Shown here: piece by piece, positions 56,662-64,000 of the stretch
How the letters are laid out: the number at the start of each line of letters is the position of its first letter
Numbering within the stretch: the first letter of the stretch is position 1
NCBI GenBank assembly: GCA_011503125.2
Contig: WWBZ02000062.1
Coordinates: forward strand, 3,534,001 to 3,598,000
Length of the DNA: 64,000 bases
Reading direction: 5' to 3'
DNA from: Botryosphaeria dothidea
Taxonomy: Eukaryota > Ascomycota > Dothideomycetes > Botryosphaeriales > Botryosphaeriaceae
Notes under the pieces: model-generated
The model's database searches: none
Seen by the model: the letters and a program-made list of their open reading frames with translations, nothing else
What the model was told of the DNA's origin: nothing
Translations under genes and position numbers: made by a program

Positions 56662-57292
56662 GGTGGGTGGAAAAGAAGTTGGTGTTACGGAATGGATAGT
56701 TTGTGAGTCTTGAAGGTAAGGCGGACTTTTTGAAGGTAAGGGCCTCGTTGATCCACTCCAGAAGCTGGATTGATTAGGACATAGTAGCCGCACTCAGTGG
56801 CTAGTTTAAATAGAGACAGCAGCTGCTGGAATTTAGCGGACATAGCTCGATTGGTGGACTTAGGACGGGATTGCCAAGGAAGGTGTGTGGCACAGATTTC
56901 CCAGCTGCAGGCTGACGATATGCAGCGACGGAATTAAGGGAGGGTGGGGTTAAACATGCTTACGTCCGCCCCGCCCTCCGCTCGCTCTTGGCTCCAGCGC
57001 CGCAAACATTGCCCCACAGTTGCCATGTATCTGCTGGACGCACGGGCTTGGGGGCCATCGATTTGCTGCGTGAGAGCCTGTCAGTAGATTGTGTGCTACA
57101 AAGCATCCACCATCGTTCCCTTGACTGCCCAGTAGCTCTCCACTGAACTCCACTTCTCACTCCACTAATAGCATGCCCAGCGACCGCTCAAGAAATTGAT
57201 CTTCCGTGGTGGTTTGTGCAAGGCTAAGGAATTTTCATTCACCGTGTAACATACTCTCCTGCATGGACTGTCTTTGCTAGTCCCAGCCACAT
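56662..57292. other. intergenic: promoter of the SDR gene and 3' flank of the DJ-1 gene
   Basis: 630 bp with no supported gene. Confidence 0.5.
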
Positions 57293-58145
57293 CTATGCCA
57301 GAGTCTCGAAAGCCTTGACCGCGTTCTCCGCCGTCACATGCGCGCTTGCCGGATTCGCGCCCGTAACAATTCTGCCATCGATGATCGAATACGCATCCCA
57401 CGGTCCCGGAGGAGGGATGTACTGCGCGCCGCACGCGGCCGCTCCGGCCTCAATGGTCAGCTTGTCCCAGCTCTTGATCACGTCGAGGATGCCCTCCTGC
57501 TCCTCGCCGAGGTTCGTGAAGCCCGTCACGCGCTTGCCCTTGATCATCGGCTCCTTGCTGGCCGGGTCGTGCAGGCCGAGGAAGATGGCGCCGCCGTGGC
57601 ACACGGCTGACATGACGCCGGAGTTGCGGTAGTAGATGTTGGTTGCGATGGCCTGGAGGCCGGTGGCGTCGGGGTAGTCGATGAGGGAAGCGTGGCCGGC
57701 AGACGCGAAGAAGAGGCCGTACTGCGCAGAGGTGGTAAGTCGTTGATCTTCAGCAGATGGGTGGATACACTCACGTCCTCCCACTTGACGTCACTCGGCT
57801 TGAGAAGGTTGTCCAGCTTGCGGCGGAACTCGGAGCTGGGATCTTCGTAGATCTTCCGGTCGTCCTCGGGCAGCCAGTCCTTTTGCACGCTGAGCCAGTC
57901 GGGCTGCCAAGTGCCCGTCTCGGAGATCAGATCGACCGCGAAGCCGGCGGCGCGGAAGACCTTGAATGGGTGCAATGCTTCCGTGATGAAGAGGCCTTCT
58001 CATGCATCAGTACGTGCGGTCTGGCAATTCAAGGCCATTGTAGCTGGGTCTAGGTAGTGAGTGACTAACCTGTTTCTTTACCCTCTGGGTACAGAGCTGC
58101 GTGGGCAGAGGTGATTGCAATTAGGGCTTTGCGTGGAGGTGCCAT
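57293..58145 (-). CDS. DJ-1/PfpI-family protein, Hsp31-like (glyoxalase III type)
   Basis: Exons 58,145-58,070, 57,995-57,775 and 57,721-57,293 give 241 residues, normal for the Hsp31 branch. Catalytic Cys140 is in S-A-V-C-H-G-G, the nucleophile elbow. G-H-A-S-L-I-D-Y-P and K-E-T-G-L-F-I-T-E-A-L-H-P-F are the other family blocks. Members convert methylglyoxal to lactate without glutathione and act as holdases under stress. The first acceptor could lie three bases earlier, adding one Glu. No targeting signal. Close by are the SDR and DUF3176 genes, with no evident pathway link. Confidence 0.92.
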
Positions 58146-58817
58146 GTTTGATTGGTTCAAGAGTGTGTATTTTTTGATGTCGAACTACCATCTAGCCGAG
58201 TGCGAAGCCGCCGCTCTTATAAGTCCTCCATTGCCAGCATCATGAATCCGGAGGCGTCCGATATTTCAAATTATGCGAGGCAAGTTTCCTCCTAATTCCT
58301 CTCGTCGGGCTGGATCCCGACCTTTGTTTAGTGATGCAGTCTCAAACGCGGCTAAAAAGCGTCTGACGCATCAGTCTGGCGCGGCTGACAGAGCGGCGGC
58401 GATCAAGCGGACGTCATGGTTTGGCTCGGACCAACGCTGATTACTTCACGATTCTCAATCGCGGGCCGAGTCAGCGAGTAATGGTACAACGAAGCAAACT
58501 GAGACATTTCTCATTGATTTCCTATTCCGGGCTGCTTCTAGCCAAATGCTCCGCCTCAGGCTCGGCCCTTTCAGGTTAAGATTAGCGAATGCGAGTTCGT
58601 AAAATTTCCCCGGCATCGTCGATACCATCGTCCGCAGAGAACGATCGCAAGCTGCAGAGCACTCCTATTGCATGGCTTTCTGAGCTTGCATAGGGCTGAG
58701 AGTGGTGGCACTGATGTCGCACGAGGAAAACACTATATTCCAAACTAAATTAGTAGTGCACAATCAGGGCATCGATGAGCGAATCCTGTATCTGTAATAG
58801 GTAAACAGAGGGGCAAT
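58146..58817. other. intergenic: promoter of the DJ-1 gene and 3' flank of the DUF3176 gene
   Basis: 670 bp. No gene, RNA or repeat recognised. Confidence 0.5.
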
Positions 58818-60961
58818 CTACAGAATCGCGAAGTGTGTATGATCGTCCTGATTTGGTCGTAGCCTGACGCACATGCGAGCCGCTTCGTCTGTCACCTCGT
58901 CCCGTCTCTCGATTTTGGTAATCCGGGCACCTTGCTGCTCTCTCCAACCGTCTTCGAATCCATGGAAAAGAAACGGCACGAGTCCTGACTTCCACAGCGG
59001 AGCCCCTTGGCTGCTGTTCACACACACCACGGCAGCAAGGAAGGCAAACCCGAGAACCACCAAGGAAATTGGGACAATTGACCAGCTCCACTGAACCACC
59101 ACAATGGTGCCAGGCTGTAGGACAACGCCATTTGCTACAGTAGAGTTTCTGCCCCGGCGGATCCTGTTGGTCATACTCGTGGTGATGTTCGAAATGACTT
59201 CCGTGATGTTTTGTTTGTACAGCGCGCGTCCCGTGTTGAAGACATAATCCTGTTCCTCAGAGTAGCTGATGGTGTTGAATGTAAGTGCCTTGAGTAGGAA
59301 CTGACGTGTGCTCGCGTTATCCTGATACATAACGAAGAAAGTGGTGTTCTTCCAGGGTGCCAACGGCGTCGCGTCGACGTTGTCTTCCTTACTTTCAGAC
59401 AATGTCAGATTCACCAAGCTGATTCGTCCCCTCTGAATTAACGGGACGTCTTCCATCGAGAAGTTCTCCAAAGTGCCGTTGACCTGTGGGCAGATATGTC
59501 AGAATTTAATATATATTGAACAAGCAAACCCGGAACGACACATACCACACTCACGTCTCGGTATCGCTTCGCACACCATGTGATGTTGCACTCGGTGACG
59601 GTGTAAGACAGACTATCGCGAACATATTCGTCATATTGGGGCTCGAACGAAAAACCAATAGCTTCTCCCTGCGCCTGAGCCACTGCAATCGTAGCCAAAA
59701 GTAGAGTACTCCAGGTGTACAAGCCAGATGTGTTGCCTGCAAGAAGATCGTAATAGCCCTTAGAGCTGCCCCGGTCATTTAGCTGAATGCTGACACCCCC
59801 AGGTGTCTTGAGGAGTGTGGTGGGGGCACTCTTGTTCTCACCCCCTATTTCTTCTCTGGCGGTTTGGCCAGTCACATCCTCACAATTGCTGCACAAGGCA
59901 AGAGAAGAGAATTCAGGCCAAGTGCAGTTTCCGGTAGGACAGGTAAAGTCGAACGGAGTACCGAGATTGAAAAGGCCATTGAAGAAGGCTCCTTGCATGT
60001 CTGAATCGGCGTTGATAGCTGGTGCACATGGGATCAGTCGCATTCTCCGGGGTATGCATGTGGACTTACGGTTGTAGACGTAATCGTCTGAGGATATTGC
60101 CCCTGTGTCGTATATTCTCGCAATAGGAATAGTAGAATTGACGTTTGGCTGTGGCACGCTTCTGGATTCCAGGGATACAATTTGTTGCGCGAAAGGACCC
60201 ATCGCAAGCGTCGCTACCGTGATCAGAGCTCCGAGTAGAGCGAGGAATGACCCTTTCCGAAAGCCAATACGGAAGAAGATTAGCAAAGAGCCCCACGGGC
60301 CTCGGCTCGCATCATCAAATGCTTCGATCTCATCTAGCGGCCGATACTTCGAACGAGTGGTCCAGTAATAAAGCCATTTTAGCTGACTTAGTCCTTCTGC
60401 GATTGGCAAAAGCATAGAAGTCTTCGCGATGGTGATGAAAGTAGAAATCATCGTGCTTGGACTGATAGGCAGTTTCCATGCGGCGAGGGAACTATTGTTG
60501 ATTTTGTAAGCCAGGACGACCACAGCCATTATGCATGCAGCGCTCAGTAAGGCGCCCGCTAGCTCCCAAAACCACCAATTACGGTAGTAGGTTGAGATCC
60601 AGGACGGTCGCCGCTTGACGTCGGTCTCCTTTTCCTGGGGTTCATTTGGCACAACTGGATGATCCGAAGATTCTTCCGATCGGTGTGGAGTTCTTTGCTG
60701 AGCGAGGTGGTAGTCCGAAGTATTCAGAATATGCGATGGATTAGAAGAGCTCTGCATGAGTGAGGGTTCAGTTCCGCATTCGAGAAGTGAATTAGCTCGA
60801 ATATCATCGTGGAAACAGTGATACATCGGATCATGGTTTGCGCTGTCAGCCTCAGCTACTGATGCAACATCGGGAGCTGGGTTCTGGACATCAATCGTGT
60901 CTGAGCTTTGATCGGCATGTCGATGCGGGTGATAAAGTGGCGTATACTCTTCCGCAGACAT
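58818..60961 (-). CDS. DUF3176-family membrane protein
   Basis: Exons 60,961-60,070, 60,018-59,555 and 59,483-58,818 encode 673 residues. I chose the ATG at 60,961 (M-S-A-E-E-Y-T-P-L-Y); the frame stays open to 61,231, so a longer N-terminus cannot be excluded. A disordered N-terminal region of about 130 residues is followed by W-W-F-W-E-L-A-G-A-L and a helix, two more helices (including F-L-A-L-L-G-A-L-I-T-V-A), a large luminal or outer domain with C-P-T-G-N-C-T-W and paired Cys, and a last helix (S-L-V-V-L-G-F-A-F-L-A-A-V-V-C-V). This order and the C-x3-N-C-T-W motif are DUF3176 hallmarks. Function unknown. The intron at 60,069-60,019 is a multiple of three and would be missed by ORF calling. 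Confidence 0.87.
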
Positions 60962-61352
60962 TTTGCTTGTTCGGGTGGTGCCGACAATATTATCAGCGAC
61001 AGAGATTTTTGTGAAAGAAGAAAAGAAGGACGGGTGTTGCCACATAGCGAAGGGCGAGTTGACGCTTTTTGAGGCTGCATCACAGCCTGCCTGCAAGTAA
61101 GCTGCGTTGCAGCTTTGGCGTGCAGATTCTCGATTGGACACATCAGGCTGCGTTATCGGATTGCAGTCGAATAATGTGGCTGTACTACAATAAAATGGAG
61201 ATAGCATTGAGTGGCCCCCACCAAATTTCATAGGGTCCAGAATAGAATGTACTGCATGATCACGTGGAAGACGTGTTCCTGTAGCTCAGCCTTTCAAGCC
61301 ACGCTGACCGTGAATTTGTTTGAAACGCCCAAGTAAACCAACGGGATTATTC
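60962..61352. other. intergenic: promoter of the DUF3176 gene and 3' flank of the P5C dehydrogenase gene
   Basis: 390 bp, partly an open continuation of the DUF3176 frame. No other gene. Confidence 0.5.
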
Positions 61353-63206
61353 TTAAACCTCATTAGAGGGGTACTGAACTGCTTGTAATGGCTTGAAATC
61401 CTCCTTGATCGTCCTCGCGCTCGTGAAGCGCTGCAGATGAGCCATCGTACCCGTCTTATCGTTTGTGCCGGAGTCCCTACTACCACCAAAAGGTTGCTGA
61501 GCCACTACGGAGCCAGTACACTTGGTGTTAAGGTAAAGCATTCCCGCTGCATGTTTCAACTCAGTCATGGCCTCCCGCAAGGCATATGGATCCTTGGCGA
61601 ATATGCTGCCTGTGAGGGCGTAGCGGGATGTGGTATTCAGCGCCTCCAATGTCTGCTTCCACTCGCTGTCTGGATACACGTAAACGGCCAAGATTGGACC
61701 AAAGAGCTCCCGAGACATGAGGTCGTGCCGGGGGTTGCTTGTGCGGTATACTGTAGGGTACACAAAGTAGCCTTCGTCCTTAGACGCCTTGCCCCCGGCT
61801 ACCAGATCCAGCTCGGGGTCATGCTTCGCATCATCAATGACCTTGTTGAGCCGGTCGAAGGCTTGTTCGTGGATCACAGGCGTAATGAAATTCTCGTAAT
61901 CCTCGACGCTGCCGACCTTGAGCTGCGAGATCTGCTCCTGCAAGACTGTCTTAAACTCAGGCCAGACGGATTCGGCGACGTAAAGCCTTGAGTTTGCTGA
62001 GCACTTCTGTCCCTGGTACTCAAAAGCGGCGCGAATTGTGTTCAAAGCAGCATTCCTGATGTCCGCAGAAGAGTGAACGATGCCCCAGTTCTTACCCCCC
62101 GTCTCGCCGATCACGCGGGGATAAGAGTTGTAGACGCCATCGCCAATAGCATTACCAATCTTCTTCTGTAAGCCTTTGAAGACCTGTGTCGATCCAATGT
62201 AGCTCAAAGCGCCAAATTCGGGTCTCTTCAGAATGGTGTTGGTCACCTCCTCGGCGTCTCCTGGGAGGAACTGGATAACATCCTTAGGCAGACCGGCTTC
62301 GAGGAGAATCTGATGGAGAAGCCAACTCGCATGCAATGCGTAGTCTGAAGGCTTCCAGATGACCACATTCCCAAGCAGTGCCGCTGGGCCAATCAGGGTA
62401 GCACCGAGAGCGGTGAAGTTGAACGGAGCAATGGCGTAAACAAACCCCTCGAGAGGACGGTATTCCAGCTTGTTCCAGTCTCCGTCAGAATGAATTTTGG
62501 GCTGTTGCGAGTAGAGAGACCAAGCTTCCTGTATGTAGTATTTGAAGAAGTCGACGGTCTCGGCGGCGGCATCGATCTCGGCTTGCCAGATGTTCTTGCC
62601 CTGTCCCAGCATTGTGGCTGCCACGATGTCTGAACGGTACTTTCCAGATATCAGCTCGCAAGCCCGTAGAAAGATTGCCGCGCGATCCTCGAAAGGCATA
62701 GCCTCCCAAGCCGGCTTGGCCTTCAATGCTGCATCTACTGCATCATTGACCTGCTGTGGTGTTGCCGTAGCATACAGCGCCACAGTTTCACCGTGCTTCG
62801 AGGGGTTCTCCTGTTTGCGGGACTTGTGTGTCTCAACCTTGCCATACAGTCAGCATGAGACCGAAACTATTATACTGCAAAACGGAACCATACATTGGTA
62901 CCACTGATGCTGATGTGAACATGCACTGGTAGTTGACTTTTCAACTTCTTCAAAGCTGCTGTGAGTTCAGCTCTCTCAACAGAATCTTTGCGGTAGTCGA
63001 GCTTGGAATATAGTAAGCAAAAAGAACCAGAAAGCTCAAGATTTTCGGTATGCAGCATCATAACCTACCAGCCTCTCATTTTCAAACTTTGGGGGATTCC
63101 ACAGACTTAGAGCCCTACGCAATGGACTAGTGGCGGTGATGCTGCAGGGAAATGTGGTCAGTGAGCGAGTGGCTCTGACGCGCCCCTTCAGAGAGAATGT
63201 TTTCAT
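61353..63206 (-). CDS. prnC: delta-1-pyrroline-5-carboxylate dehydrogenase (ALDH4)
   Basis: Exons 63,206-63,069, 63,001-62,894 and 62,837-61,353 encode 576 residues. This mitochondrial enzyme oxidises pyrroline-5-carboxylate/glutamate semialdehyde to glutamate, the second step of proline breakdown. Presequence: M-K-T-F-S-L-K-G-R-V-R-A-T-R-S-L, basic and amphipathic. ALDH landmarks: F-N-F-T-A, W-K-P-S-D, G-E-T-G-G-K-N (Glu327) and G-Q-K-C-S-A (catalytic Cys361), with Q-P-F-G-G-S-R-D-S-G-T near the end, typical of the P5CDH branch. The first acceptor is CCAAG|CTC, which alone keeps frame with L-D-Y-R-K-D-S. The apparent proline dehydrogenase start lies divergently at the right edge, as in proline clusters of Aspergillus. 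Confidence 0.95.
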
Positions 63207-63910
63207 GATGGTAAAGGAATGATGGTGGATGATACTCTGGGTTTAGGATGATCTGAATAGCCTACATGCGGCCTATTAAACCTTCTCGCATGTGCATGAT
63301 TCGCCGGGTGGGAATTCCGACCCCCACTGTCCTGGAGCACAGTGTCGGTGGTTGTGTCCGACTTTCCGGAGATCATCCACCGATGTCAACCCCCATTTAC
63401 ATTATCTTTGATGATTATCGCCGGTCCCGGCGAGTATAATCAATTTTTTCTTAGCTGCCGTTCCGCTATCATGCCGCGGATTTGCTTTTTCCGATAACCC
63501 CTCTTCCATGCCCCTCACACATCGCACTCACACGTGGTGTCCTGCTTCTGCTTTTTCGATTTGAATCTTCGTAGAGCCCGGTAGTGAATGAGAATCGATA
63601 AGCACTACGGTCGGAAAGATCACCCGATAGTCTAAAAGATGAGACTCCTCTTCTCGACCGATCCAAAAGATAAATTCATGCCAGTGCCCTTTGATATACT
63701 ACTTGAATACACAACTGCCGCTTTACCGAGAGAATGCTATGCAATCGTTCTGAACTGCCGAAGAGGAGGACCTTCTCTCTTGCTTCGAAGTTACGCACAC
63801 CAAGTACCGTCCTCTCCGTTCGCCTCACGAAGTCCAGTGGCATACGGCGTATCAGCAGCGCTGCAACCGCGGCCGTATCCCATCCCCAAGAACGTAAAGA
63901 GGTCTCTGCC
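63207..63910. promoter_or_regulatory. divergent promoter region between P5C dehydrogenase and proline dehydrogenase
   Basis: About 700 bp. It contains a perfect inverted repeat CGCCGG-TC-CCGGCG at 63,419-63,432, which includes a CGG-N2-CCG pair of the kind bound by Zn2Cys6 activators; PrnA of Aspergillus recognises CCGG half-sites. Other CCGG copies occur near 63,366 and 63,421. Assignment to a PrnA-like activator is inference. Confidence 0.5.
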
Positions 63911-64000
63911 ATGAGCAGACTACCGACGAAGACCCTTCTTCGATCCCTGGCAATGACTTCTCTCATGTCTTCACCATGGCTTTTGAGATCTTCCATAGCT
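63911..64000 (+). CDS. proline dehydrogenase, N-terminal fragment (runs off the window)
   Basis: From the ATG at 63,911, or from a CAG acceptor at 63,918, the frame gives R-L-P-T-K-T-L-L-R-S-L then M-T-S-L-M-S-S-P-W-L-L, open to the window end. Fungal proline dehydrogenases begin with a very similar block (L-P-x-x-x-L-L-R-S-L...S-S-P-x-L-L). Its divergent placement next to P5C dehydrogenase, its partner enzyme, supports the call. The first step of proline breakdown, FAD-linked and mitochondrial, would be its role. A targeting peptide may be encoded upstream in another exon; the frame at 63,639-63,914 is a candidate but out of register without a splice I could not define. Confidence 0.5.
   Translation, partial: MSRLPTKTLLRSLAMTSLMSSPWLLRSSIA

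Noticed and set aside
16191..64000. tRNA, 5S rRNA or CRISPR arrays
   Set aside because: No cloverleaf with A and B boxes, no 5S-like block and no spaced direct repeats were seen; CRISPR is not expected in a fungus.

Overview
The window is genomic DNA of a filamentous ascomycete (Pezizomycotina). The evidence is short spliceosomal introns (about 50-125 bp, GT...AG, often with a CTAAC or CTGAC branch site), GC-rich coding exons, fungus-only families (DUF6536, DUF3176, secreted GH18-CBM18, GMC oxidases, asco-type class II peroxidase) and, above all, a transposon island carrying the footprint of repeat-induced point mutation (RIP). I cannot name the genus.

1-16,190 is a RIP-saturated, nested retrotransposon island. 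CpA and TpG are largely converted to TpA, and reading frames are closed by TAG/TAA where Trp or Gln is expected. The nest can be decoded. A minus-strand Ty3/gypsy element (Gypsy-2: LTR 14,153-14,524, gag and protease running leftwards) was hit by a LINE with RNase H (7,525-13,287, 12-bp target-site duplication, TAA-repeat tail) and by a complete plus-strand Ty3/gypsy element (Gypsy-1, 1,075-7,460, two 232-bp LTRs, 5-bp duplication). Removing both insertions, with one copy of each duplication, rejoins the Gypsy-2 gag frame exactly. A third, plus-strand gypsy end of the same LTR family (14,525-15,685) lies back to back with Gypsy-2.

16,191-30,641 is normal gene space: a one-pass membrane protein, a GPI-anchored wall protein, sulfiredoxin, a small secreted protein, a protein with three copies of a helical repeat, a zinc alcohol dehydrogenase, and an expansin-like protein with Ser/Thr-rich repeats.

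28,732-40,996 is a run of secreted, wall- or polymer-acting proteins, all on the minus strand: expansin-like protein, GH18 chitinase with an inserted chitin-binding domain, class II-type peroxidase, and a GMC oxidoreductase that could supply its H2O2.

43,305-47,400 holds a CocE/NonD-type hydrolase with an in-frame stop, divergent from mitochondrial dihydroorotate dehydrogenase. 48,048-54,480 is a tandem array of three DUF6536 membrane-protein genes, all damaged. The middle one is truncated and fused to a RIP-mutated copy of the 3' end of the GPI-protein gene 33 kb away.

55,534-63,206 encodes a short-chain dehydrogenase, a DJ-1/Hsp31-type protein, a DUF3176 membrane protein and P5C dehydrogenase. 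The last is divergent from what appears to be the start of proline dehydrogenase at the right edge, giving a proline-catabolism pair.
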